Shown: positions 10,782 through 24,000 of the stretch, in pieces
Layout of the letters: each line of letters starts with the position of its first letter
Position numbering within the stretch: the first letter of the stretch is position 1
From: Arbacia lixula
Taxonomy: Eukaryota; Echinodermata; Echinoidea; Arbacioida; Arbaciidae
DNA: 64,000 bases
Assembly (NCBI GenBank): GCA_963669155.1
Contig: OZ022577.1
Coordinates: 8,568,183 to 8,632,182 of the forward strand
Reading direction: 5' to 3'
Translations under genes and position numbers: made by a program
Notes under the pieces: model-generated
Told to the model about the DNA's origin: nothing
Database searches by the model: none
The model's input: the letters and a program-made list of their open reading frames with translations, nothing else

Positions 10782-13700
10782 CCGTATTTTTTGGGGTATA
10801 AGACGCATGTTTTTATCCTTGAAAATCACGCCAAAATCCGGGTGCGTCTTATACACAGCGTTAGCAAAAGTCGAGTCTTTCATCCTAACACGTATCCACA
10901 TGTATGGGACTATGCATTGTGTGACAACAATCAACATTTATACATTTATATATATCTACCTTATAAGAAGAGTATATGACGTTGCGATGGTGATTAAACT
11001 GTAGATCCAAATTCAAGGTGATAAACATGCTAGGGAAGAATATCATTCTCCTACTCCGGGTATAGGCTTTATCTAGATGACAAACAAAGGCAAACAACGA
11101 CAGCAAACTAAAACAATAAACATTTTTCACAAATAGTTCAATCTTAAGATAAATTCAATCTTTCGATAATGCAATTGTAACATCTTACCGGTTGATCTTG
11201 ACAGCATTGCGAACCAGACCCTGTAGCTGGTCATGTTTGGCCAGGTAATGGACGAGCCCCATGAAGTGTTTGGTACCAAGCAGTTTCTCGTATCCATCTT
11301 GGCTCACGATGTGCCTGTAAACCTCACCAACAACCTTAGAGGCAAGGAGATACCATAAAGAAGCAAATCCAAATGAGGAATGAGATAGTGGACAAGCTCC
11401 ATGAAGTGTTTGGTACCAAGCAACATCTAAAACTCATACCAATATGCACTGGTATTCTTTATTAGGGTTTAGGGGTAGTTTGAGTGAGATATGTGCAAAG
11501 CTACAAGCAAAACCGTGACTTGCCTTATCAGGAATTAAATTGTAACACACTGATATTCTTTCCATGGGTTTCTGGGGGTCCTACTAAAAAGCCACTGAGA
11601 GCAAGCAAGTATTTGTGATCGTTAAAGCTATCGCCAGATACCACCACCAATAGATTTAACCCGAAATGGTTCCAAAATACTGACCAATTGTACTGAGTTG
11701 TACTGGCCATTCTAGCCATCCAGCAGCCTGTATCACAAATGAGCTATAATTGATAGTATGATCGATAGATCAATCGTATGACTGATCTATTGATCTTATG
11801 ATTGAAAGCTCAATCAAACAACTAAACTATTGATTGTACGATTGATATGGATCATAAAAAATGTATCACAAAGAACCTATGATCATTATCAATCATAACT
11901 TGTATTTGATATAAGTCATAACTTGTGTGGATCAATCGTAACTTTATGATTGATTACAAAATCATGCATAGGCTTGGACTTGCAATAGACAGCAGTGATG
12001 GTTTGTGATACGGTGAGTTGCAATAGATAGTACCTTTACAATCTATTGCAAAGCTGATATAGACAGCAACTCACAGAAGAGGTCTTCTGCTGATCTTGGC
12101 GGCTTTAAGTAGTTCCAGGTGTTGATTTCAGAATGATAGCATACACAGCCAGGACCTGACCAACATACCTGTTCATATTCAGGGAGGGGTGTCTTCCTCT
12201 CCTTCAGCTGAGACAGGGAGTCCAGCACCAGCACATGACGGGTGTCAAGCAGAGTCTGCAAGAAAGTATCAACAATATTCACAAATATATTAAAGAATTG
12301 AATGTTTCGTGAAGAAAAAATATATAAAAATTGGGGATTTGCTTTTATTCGCTGTAGTGATGAGATTGATTGATCAATTGAAGATATTATGATTTTTTAA
12401 ACCAAACTGAAGAATTGAATGTGTTGCACAGAGAAAAAAAATGACAAAATCTTTGTTGTGCTGTTACTCCACACTGTGTGGTGGTGGCATGCAAAGCAGA
12501 GGAAAAAATACAAATAAGCTACAGAATGGAAGGCTTGGGTAATGGTTTCTAAGTATCGTGTCATTATCATAAGCCCAGTGGTTAGCCTAGTGGATAGTGT
12601 TGCTGCCCGGCAAGCAGTAGATGGAGGCTCAAGTCCCCGCCTGGTCTTCTTTCCATTCTCTTGTAATATATCAATCAATTTTTTCACTATGGAGAGAAAC
12701 AGCAAAGCAATATCTAACCACTATTAACATACAAAATATCTAAGAGTTCAATGTGGTCCCTGCACTCTTCCATACCTACCTATTTTTACTGCACACTTGT
12801 GAGTTGTTACTGTCACTGTGTGTTACTCTTGCAAATATGGAGCAGAACAGAGACATAATCCTTTCAGTTCCAAAGTTATGGAGAACTCAGAAATATTATA
12901 AGGAAGTAATTTGTGTTTATAGATTTGAATCACTGCCAAAGGTAAACAAGTGATGCTCTGGGTATTGTCTTGTTTACACAAGAACAATGATGTACAGTAT
13001 GTCATTATGGACTAATGGAATTGCCTCAGGTTATTGATCAGGAGGATAACATTTTTTTACAATTTCTTGTGAGTGATAAGTGATAAAGAGATTGCCGTTT
13101 CAACTTTTTTGGGATACATACTGACGGTGGACATCAATCGTAGGATCTATCGTAACTCTTTGAGAAATGGGGCCCTGGTTGTTCTTACATTAATCTGGGT
13201 GCTTTTCTTGGCCTTGTCCCTCATCAGGATCAGGCAAGCGAGGGCCTCCGCATACAGCTCCACCCGCACAAACTGGCAGCTCAGTCTGACAAAGTCCAGG
13301 TCTAGGACCACAGGGCACCTGCAAACAAAGCCAATGTCAATTTCCATTTAGTGAAACTGTTATCATAAGATACATCACAGTAACAAACAAGGGCCCTGTT
13401 ACATAAAACTTACCATTTATGATAATTCTGCCATCAATGGTAACTACCATAGTAACATTGCTTGACAGCCGATGAAATTCAAGGTTTGCATAGAAATTTC
13501 CATTTGTAGCAAAGTTACCATCTAAGGTAAGTTTTATGCAACGGGGCCAAGATGTAATACCTAAGCACACACTAAACCTACACGCATGGTGAGAGAGTGG
13601 CTCAACTAGTGGAGAGTTTGTCTCTAGGCCCTGGGTTTGAGTCCAAAACACCCCCTTGCAAAAGAGCCAGCCTTTTTTGTTAGTATACACCCCCACCCCT

Positions 13701-16700
13701 ACCACTTTATAGTGGGAAAACACTTGGATCAGATAGGATGTTAAATGGAGGTCCTGTGTAAATAGGAGAGCTACACCCTATGCACGTTAAAGGCCCCACT
13801 TCACTTTTCGATTAGGAGCAGGGTGAAAACCCAGAGGAGTGAAAGCCTTGATTGACAAACGGGTGAGAGATCCCCGCAGAAGGCTGTCCAGCCTACAAAC
13901 AGCATCTCTCGGGATAAGCTCTTTGCATACCACATGTGCATTTAATCACAAGAAAAAAAAAATCCAAAAGAGTACCATTTTGTCTGGCAAACAAATGGCA
14001 AAGACTACCACACAAAACACACATGGTGACTCAAACATAACGGTGAGACACAGAGTCTCTATGGGCAGTAAGCAGGGCTATTTTCATACAGGTTTCCTAG
14101 AAAGGGATGCAGGCAATATGGTTGCAGGATAGGGTTTTTGGTCAGTAAAGCAGGTTCCACTGTACTTACTTCTGAAGAGCAGCCAGGACACTCCTACACT
14201 TGGAGGCTTGATGATCACTGAGAGGTGCACAGACTGAACAGACAGAAAAAGAAAATATATGTTTTTTAAAATGTATTTATTTGTATTATTTACCCAGCGT
14301 AGCCTCTTCAGTGATTAAGCACTTTTCTACCAAGGGGTCTGCAAAGGACATCTTGATATTTTACACAACATGGTTTATATAAATACCAAGAAATCACATG
14401 TACATGTGCAGTAACAAATATCCTTCATTCTATAAATAAACAGGAAACGAACAATTATACAATAACATGAACAGTTCTCATATATCATCAACAGCAATAG
14501 GAAATATATTTTTAGTGAAAAGGCTTTCTGGAGTTATTTTAATCTAAAAAGAAACGTTAAAGCATGTGCCCTTCTGTGTGATCCACCCAGTATTTGAATA
14601 AAAACAAGCGAGACAAAAATCTTGGAACCAGATTCAAACCTGATATCTACTAGCAGCGACTTAACCACCAGGCCCTTTCGGGTCGATAGATAAGACACAA
14701 CGACAGGAAAGAGCGCATTATCCTCACTCCTGGGTGTATATGCCTAAATTTCTTTTCAAATCTGAATCATGTTGCATAGAACACCATAACTGTAATAGGA
14801 GGGTAAATAGCCATGACCATTACTGTGTGAAACTTTTCCCTATACTTACGTGACATGAAGGGAGCGGAGAGAACTGTGGCCCAGACTTTAGGCAGGCAGG
14901 AGAGTGATCGTAGCCCCTCTACGCTGGCCAGCTCAACCAAGACATACTCCAGGTAGTCCAACTAACAAGGGCGTGGATAGTCAGGAGAAAAAGAGATTGC
15001 TTCACTTAGGTATGGGTAGTTAGTCGAGGATGATTATATCTTCTGTCACGTCAATCATCTACTCAATCAAATTTATCTGTTTGTTTCTTAAGGCAAAGAA
15101 AGGAATCACAATTTAAAGATGGCCCGTCCCTTTTACAAACCTCTACAAACTTCATGAGAGTTTGCACATATTTAGCACATATCTTTGGGATACCAACTGT
15201 GAAATTTTAAGGTCAGAGGTACTATAGCTCCAGTAGAATAAATGAAAATCTCACTAGTTTTCACTGAAATTTGATTACTTTCGTGGTACAAAAAAAGAAA
15301 GCTCGATCAATTATGAAAAAATTATTTTCTCAAAACCGACCATTCCGCTTTATCGATTCCAGGGAAAGGTCATATAGCCACTCTCTCTGAAATGATGACA
15401 AAGTCATGGAACTTTCAGAATTAGGTCTGCAAAAGGGATGGGCTACCTTTAAGAGGAGCAGACCTATTTGCAGAAAGTTCATTCAAATAAAAGCAGAGAT
15501 ATCCGACAAGCAGGGCCCTGTCTCATAAAGAGTTGCCATTGATCTTAATGGTAAGTCTGTACATTAGAGATAGAGGATTTGACTTGTGATTGATTCAGAT
15601 CATTCTCAACTCTTAATCAAAAGTTTGAGGCACATTGGACACAGTTTAGAGAACGTCCATTGTATATGATGATTTTAATATAGGCATGGTAAGTGGCATC
15701 ATTCTTGTGCATCTGTGTATGATTGTTTCTGCAATAATTTGACAATTTGTCTTACCAAACATTCAATACAATACAAGGACCATGTTGCATATTGATTTTG
15801 CAGTCATCGTAACTTATCATCAAGGGTAACTACCAAGAAATCAACCAATGAGCTCTAAGGATGGCAAATATTGAAGTTACCAACAAGTACAGAATATGCT
15901 TTGCTTATGAGGAGGATGTTACAAATATTATGTATATACATAGAAAAATTTGGATATACATCTAATGAAGATGTTTGGATCAGAGAAAATACAGAAAGGA
16001 AGCTCCCGACAAAACTCAGAACTCATCAAATCAAGTTCCTTGGACACTATCTCTAGAAAAGAGGAATTGAAAGATTGATCTTGAAAGGGAAGATAAAGGT
16101 TATAAGAGCAAGAGAAATGCAAAGAATGTTGTATCTCAATAGAATTGCAGAATAGGGTGGGAAATCAACCCTAGAACTCATCAAAGAGGCACGGAACAGA
16201 GCTGATTGGCACAAAATGGTCGCCTACGTCATATCGTATAATGTCACTAGAAGTAGAAGAATGAGGATGCTGCTCTGAAGGGGTCAAGGGGTCAAAAGGG
16301 CAAGGGGTCAAGCACTCACCATGCCAAACTTCTGGAGCTGCTGTAGGCTGCTGTTCCACAGGTGCTTGTCACGTACCGCATACTCCATACACAAGTTGCA
16401 GATCAGCCGCACACACTGAGAGCCATGGGCAAGAACAAACACACCTCCTTGTCAGCACAACAATGCACCTTTTTTCCTCCCAACAGACTCATTAATCTAA
16501 GCATCGTTATACAATGAGCCGTTTTCGTAATGTATGCGTAACTTTCTCCCCAGCTGTGTAGTAACATGTTGCGACATTAAGCTGTAGCGAGTGATTCAGT
16601 TTGAAGTGGTGGGATGAAATGGCACACACTTCATTGGTCCCATACAGGTACACACAAGTACGATGAGGTTTGAAGTAAATCAATCAAAACATCTTGCAAT

Positions 16701-18065
16701 AGTAGAAAGGAGATGGAACATGGATGGACAGACGGACAAACCAAAACATACAGCCTCCAGCCAATTTGCGGTGGAGGCATAAAAAGTATGAGAAGATGAC
16801 ACTCACTCTTGTCACTCACAATATAAGAGATTTTTGTTTTATACTTTGTGAAACAAGCTGGTCATCATCAGCAGCAACAGCAACATTTAAAATTTCTTTG
16901 TCCCTCTTCATGGAGCTGGTCAGGACATTTTGTTTCCTAAATGGCCGCTCCCCGGGCTTTCATGTCTGTGGGCGATACCAGATGTTTTGGCATCTTCCCT
17001 CCAGGTACCACTAACTATTAACCCCTCCTGTGCCACTAAAAATGCTGCTCTATGGGATTTGTGTGTATTGATGGTCCCAAAATACCTCAATTGCGCATTA
17101 AGAATTAAAGATGAAAACACAAAATAGAATGGACTTACCCTTGGTTCATGATTGTGATTTTTCCAGAGGCCTCTAACGAGACTAGCTTTGTTGGAGGCTG
17201 TGAACGTTTCGAGATCCATGGCGATGTTGAGTGCTTCAAACTCTCCCAGGTAGATGAGGTGTTTCAGATGCTCCCTAACATCAAGAAGAAAGGTCGGTCA
17301 GTGAATATAAGGTGGTTTATTGCAAAAGTGTTTTTATCAGTTTTATGGTGTAACTGGAGATTGCTTGCTGTATACGTGATATGTTCAGTTCTGTTTATTT
17401 TCCATTAAAACAACATGACAAAATATGCAAAAAATGTAGAAATGTGTATGCGTATAGGGATTAAAATCCAAACTTAGAGAAGTGTTCCTTAACTAGAAGG
17501 GAGAAGGAGAGTGACTGTGATGGTGGATGTATCGAACTGGAGATGTGTTCAACAAGTTCTCCTTATAACTGTACAAAGCCTGTGTGGACCCATCATGGTC
17601 AGCATGATTGGCTGATGCTGATTGAGAGTGTTGGCGAACAGCTAGGATGCCCGCCACAGGGGCTTGGTGATAAAAACAAAAATATTTAGGGCCGTTTTGA
17701 CCATTTTTGGGACTTGCTTTCATAGATGCTTTTTCAGATAAAATCTTTGCAACGAAATGCAGGCTCGTTGTTTATAGGTCGAGAACCTAGAATAGGATTA
17801 CTTTATACTGTTGAAATTCTACAAGGGCGATTGTTATATTGTTCAGTTGTCCCTTTGTCCGGGCAAATTCAGGGGCAAACCCATCCAGGTAGTTTGTTGA
17901 TAATGTTCTGACTCGTGGTGTCTTCATGTTCCTAAGGGCTGCTTCTCACCTGAGAGAGGACACCGACTGCTTCGCCATCTTAGCGATGATCTCGTCTTCC
18001 ACCAGGGAGAAGAGACAGCGGAGGGCGCGCACCTGACAAGCCGTCGTCACAAAGGCCGAAGATTT
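9952..18065 (-). CDS. KNTC1: KNTC1 exons 51-60 (residues 1899-2247 and stop)
   Basis: Exons: 17950-18065, 17139-17274, 16320-16415, 14850-14961, 14170-14233, 13189-13318, 12169-12255, 11189-11334, 10586-10679, 9952-10020. Anchors: VRALRCLFSLVED (51), RGLWKNHNHE (52), CVRLICNLCMEYAVRDK (53), CPVVLDLDFVRL and VELYAEALACLILM (56), HFMGLVHYLAKHDQL (58). The last exon encodes GYLISHGLEDIALSISAEEE plus two residues and a TGA at 9952-9954. It is short and diverges from human, so it rests on phase 0, a good acceptor and the expected remaining length. The C-terminus is about ten residues longer than in human. Confidence 0.88.
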
Positions 18066-21000
18066 CTGCCATAAACAATAGTCAGTCAATGAAGTGTTCA
18101 GTTCAGTTATGCTTCGTATACATCTTCAAGAAATTGACAGCTGTCTTGTTTGCAGTATGGCACTTAACATGCATGTAAATTCATATAACATGAAGTTTAG
18201 CTATTTTAAATGCTTTATCTTATTTGATGCTAGAATATCTCCTTTAAGATTTAATCTAAATAATACGAGATATTTTCTGTCGACTTTCAACACAAAAAGT
18301 AAAGAACCAATAACATATCAATACAGATGTCTTTAACTAGTCTTACCTTGAATGCGACATTCAGCAAAAACAGTGCAGTGTTTTGTGGATCTTTCCGCTG
18401 GAGTAGATATTTCAGTCTGAAGGAGGGTGGGAATAAAAGAGACAAAGAGAGACAGAAGGGGGGGGGGGGTAAGAGAGAGAGAGGGGGGGGGGGATAGGAG
18501 AGAGAGGAATAGAGAGAGAGGAGGGGAGAGAGAGGGAGATGGGGAGAAAAGGAGTGAGAGATTGAGAAACAGAGCGACAGATAGGAAGGGATGGGTGAAC
18601 ATTCATGCACAGGCCTTAGCTTGGGCTTGCTCACTGGATTATATAATTCTTCTGCATGATTTTTTTATGAGGCAAATATAAACCTGTTGAAATTGGCCTA
18701 CTGTTCAATTCTCAATACCGCATATAAGGAAAAGTCTTCATAGAATTCACCATGCAGCACATTTTTGTAGTCATACCCACTTCCTGTCTAGCGTCCTACT
18801 GTATGAGACAGGAAGCTAGACAGTATGACTGCAAACATGCACTGTGTGGTGCATTGTGGGAAGATTTTTCCTTGAATGCAGTAGGGAGCATTAAGTGAGC
18901 GAGGTTAAAGAAGTTATAAGTTCCAACTTCAATGTGATATCATGGAGACGGACCCAACTTTGTGCATCTATGCTAATTAGGTGAGCGAGGTTAAAGAAGT
19001 TATTAGTTCCAACTTCATTGTGATATCATGGAGACTAACCCATATTTGTGCATCTATGCTCCATCATGACACATTAGAATGAGGACAAAAACAAGCAATC
19101 AAACTAGTTTCCAGGTTGGTTTGAGGGTCACATGACTTGTATGATACTACTTTTTACCTCATTAGACTCTTCTCATCTTCAGAGATTTCCCCATCTTCAG
19201 CAGTCCCAAAGGAGAAGTTCAGAGTCTGGAAAGAAAACAAGAATATTTCAAAGTGTGAGAAATATCATTAAAATATTACTCAAATGCATGCAATAATTCC
19301 TAATTCTCTTATTTCTACTTGAAATTATGCCTTCAAAAGTCATTATCATCACTACTACTATCACCACCATCAATCACTACCACCACTCCCTCCATCATCG
19401 TCCGCACCGTTATCACCATTACAACTACCATCTTCATCAGAATCGTCATAACCATTATTATCACCGTCATCCACCATCACAATCATCTCATCACTGTTGT
19501 CATGGCTACCAACACGACCACCTGCACTGCCACCGACGCCACAACCACCTACAATGCCACCATCATCACCACTTCCGACGTCACTCACCGTGTCATCTTG
19601 CTTGTCTGAGAGGGGCGGAGGCATCCACTTCTCGATCAGATGAAGGCTAATCTTCTCCAGATTACAGTTGTTGATCTTTGCAATCTCCTCCACAGCATCA
19701 TTAATATCTGCAGGACGAAATAAAATCACAGATTTCATTCAAAATTATTCATATGACAGATAATAACTAAGATTAAAATTTTTCTTCAGCTGGTGCGACA
19801 GAGCATTTGAAAATCTTCATCACTAGCCCTGAATTAACGTTTTCCTAATTTTTCTAACTATTCCTATCTTTTCCTCCTGTGACACACTGGACGCTGGCCT
19901 GTTTATACCTGATGTGCAGGGACAGTGACAAGACAGCAACATACTTTACACACACATTCACCAGTCTTATTCCATTTTAATAGGTAGAATGCACTCTGGA
20001 TATATTGGCCGTTGTTAGACAGACAAACCTCACACAAGCTTTGGGCTTACCATCAGTAACTCACTGTTTGCAAGACATGCATAAAATTTGCAGACATATA
20101 GAAGATGGTCTACTCGGTGTTTCTAGAGTGAAGCAATAATGGGACAAATTTTCTAGGATTTGTGTACTTTCATTCAAATGACCTTATACAGGATTAATCT
20201 TATTGTTTTTTTTTAACAGGTGACCCATTGATTGTTCCTTTCCCAGGGCCCTGCCTGGCTCCTTACCTGGGTGTCCGTGGCTCACTCCCATCATTCTCTG
20301 CTCTATGCTGCCATGCTCGTAAAGCTGGAAGATCAGCTTGGCAGGCGTGGACGCCATGCTGGGGTATGGAGCCTCTGCCACCCCGTGCCTCCAGAGGGCC
20401 TCCTCCGTGCTGACAGCCCTCTGCTCAGCCACCAGCCGTTGGTAAGTTGCACAAGCCTTCTGGTGCTCTGGAGTCTGGGAAGGTGGAGGGCACGCAAGGT
20501 AATGGTTATGATAGGTTTTTACAAAAACAGCTTCAAGACAGTTGCATTGAATTTAATTTATTCAACCATTACCAACAACCTTACAGTTAGTCCTAGTCCG
20601 TCAAAAAACAAAAAATAATATGCAAAAGGCTTACATACTTTTATAATGAAAAATCTGTGGGAAAAAAAACATTGTTTGTAGAATTGCTTTACAAAATATT
20701 TTTACTGTATTGTGTGCATGATGCCATTTAAAACTAAGCAGCACTAATGATAAGATGGGAACTGAGCTTGATCAGTCACACTAGATGTAATGCAACATTT
20801 CATCATTTTCATTGTTTTAATGAAAATCTTTATAACAATAATAATTATAAAATAATAAGTCAACACAGAATTGATGTTTGACCAGAATAAACATCAAAAT
20901 TCAAATCAGAGTAATATGTAACATGTTGAAAATTAATTCTATCGTTTAAAAGAAGTGCATCTCCAGTGTGCCTTACCCCTTCGTGACAGAGCTCCTTCCA

Positions 21001-24000
21001 TCGGTGGGCAAACCGCTCGCACATCTGCAGTGCCACAACCTTCTCCTTACCTAAACAACAAAGGAGACAGACAACATCAAATCCATCACGCAATGCTATC
21101 ACTCTTAGTATTAAAGGTCTAAGAATTTGAACCAACTGAAAGCATCAAGATATCCGTACAACACCAAATCAATCAGAAAAAAACTTCTATTAAAGGTTAG
21201 GGGTCGTAATGATACATTCTACTGGACCTGTTGTGAATGGAGTGCTGTTCTGCCATGACCATGACAAAATCATCAAAATCAAACAAAATCCAGACTGTAT
21301 GGTAAAGACAGCAGAATAATTCTGCAATGATTACAGACCTATAATCTTAACTACTACTGCCCTTTACCTTAAATCATAACAGACAGGTTGGATCAGCTCT
21401 CTAAGCATTAAGACATACAATAAAGAATGGATCAGAAATTGTTAGATCATCATATAAACCTTGAGCTGTGGTCAAGATTTGCGATAGGAACTTGAAATAT
21501 GCATCAATCAGCACGACTGTCCTCTATCCCAGCACACTTACTGATGGGCAGCTCCTTGGCGATGAACCTAGCCGACACCACTGCCATCTCTGGCTGCTGT
21601 ACCTTGACCAAGATGTCCTTGACCTTGTTGAGGGTGTCAAGGTCAAGCTTGCAAAGGACTCTGGGATGGGTGTCCGCGTCGGAGCCTTTTGTGGATGAGG
21701 TCATGATGAGAGTAAAGGAGAATAAAACTTTGACAATAAATTGCTTTCAAAAGCATATAAATCAAAGTAAAACATGGATTACATGTATGGCCATTTGCAG
21801 TTTGATCCCTCCTTAGATTAGCAGCCCATGCATGATGTCATGGGCGAGGTCATAATGCGTTGCATTCTATGGTTAAAATCTTCTAATCTTCTCTATGTCA
21901 TATATGTCAAGGACACAAGTTCTTTCATTAATGTTATCAAATTGTAGGAGTACCTTGCTTTTCCCAGATAATAGCTTGCATGATTTTTTCTTCTGTGTGA
22001 AAATTAATGACATTTTCACACACAGAGATCTGAATGCTGTGCTCACCTGCAAAACATCACAGCCAAATATGATATCTAATATTTTTTTGGCCTGATTATA
22101 CTCAAACTTTTACGAATCTGTTTTGCTCAATTGTCTGTTTTTGTTCCCATATAATACTCACAGAAGTGAGATATCCCTACCAGGAAATTACATATTCGTA
22201 AAGTATTCAAGCTTTGCAGGAATTAGCTTTGTCTTCACATTGTTGTCATTTTAAAAAACACATTAAAAAAACCCAGCTTTAAATAACAGTAAGACAACAC
22301 TTTACCTTGTTTTTCTGTTGGTGATGACTGGTCTTTCCGTCTTTGTTGTCTTGCTTTGACAATATTCTGGATTGTTGTCACATACAGCTGATCAATAGAG
22401 AGCTAGAAGGATTGGGGACGAAACATACAAGACAGAATTAACAGAATTCCAAAGGTTTTGTTGTGGAACTCCAAATCAATAAACTAACAATTGAACAATC
22501 CATTTCTGTCTTTAAACTTCAGTACTAACTTGTCAGTCTTAGCGACACTGAAGGTCTGCAAACTCATGCGGCAAATGAAGTTGAATAAATATGTTTCTCA
22601 CCTTGCTTAAGATAAAATACTCACAAATTAGGATTATGTACAAGAATGCCACCAACATTATGACAGTCTTTCATTTGTATTCCAATGAATAGAAGCATAA
22701 AACAATGAAACTTTTTTGTAACCACCTCAAATTTGCTCTCCAGAATCCAAAATTAATGTTGGACCTGTCTAACATGGCATGACTACCGCGAGCACATTAT
22801 TTTGCCCTACATACCATGTGCAAACAGACAGTTGTGTCCAAGGATTGCATAATAGCATGGTCAAATCAGCTCTTCCTGTACTAGCAAAATGTTTTCATCA
22901 TGTACAATATCATTCATGGCGAGAACCCTGGGTACATTTATCCAGGGAAGGAAACTCTGAGTAGTTGCATTCAAAGGTTAAAGGACACCGGCCAGAAATC
23001 TCACCCGGAGGACTTCAGCGATGGGAAGCAGTTGCACCAGAGTGTCCTCGCTCAACTCACGACCTGGAGAAAGGGAAGAAGGCTCGAGTTTACTCCACAG
23101 ACAGGGCAGACAAGCTTCGGATTTTATCATTCCGACATTTGGACAACTCTTGCCACAGCTCTATGTCGAGGAGTTCTATTTGGCCTTCAATCCAGCACCT
23201 CAGCAGAAACACTATCATTTCACGGCAGGTGACGCACAATACTGCGATCGTCACCAGGACATGAATAAGCATATCCCAACAGACGAACATGGCGGCAGAT
23301 AGCATTACCAAGTTTCATAGAACTGAAGTTAGCATTGTCCTTGTTTCCTGAAACCCACCTTGATTCATTTCTGGGCTTTCATCAAGTTTCATAGAACTAA
23401 AGTTAGCAATGCCATAATTTCCTGAAACCCACCTTGTTTAATTTCCAAGCTTTCACTAAGAAAGCACTACATGGCCAGTCAGTTACCTCACTGCAGTTTG
23501 ATTCTCTTCATTCCTAGTGTCAAGGGATTTACACATGTCACCGTTGAACATTGACCTCAATGAAGCCTTCGGACTGCAATGTTTAATATAACAAAACAAC
23601 TTTAAATTCAATTCAACTTTTCGATCCATATCTTCCATTCTTTGTTCTTTTATGTTGTGTTATATAAATAAATTACAAACATATAAAAAAAGATCATGTA
23701 TTTCAGGATGGCAAGGTGTAAAGCACTTTAATATGACCACTGTAATGAAATGTGCTACATAAAAATGAATATTATGATAACATGTTCGTGCTGGACTTAC
23801 AGAGAATCTTCCACTGGCCTCCCTTGAGTAGCGGGTGGAAGGGAAGCCTGGTCTGGGACAGCGGTGATAAAGGCTTGGGGCTCACCATCAGCTAATAGAG
23901 AACAACATGACAGAGTGAAGTATCGTCTCCATGAGTGGGTGGGGGATTTGTGATTGATTAACAAAAGGGATCATTTTGATTTACTGGCATCTCAGTACGA

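Noticed and set aside
12573-12655. Functional tRNA gene
   Set aside because: A and B boxes are present, but no full cloverleaf can be drawn. The same judgement applies at 13585, 14540 and 59420.
22900-23302. Overlapping 90-110 codon frames on the plus strand
   Set aside because: They overlap KNTC1 exon 43 on the other strand and have no independent support.
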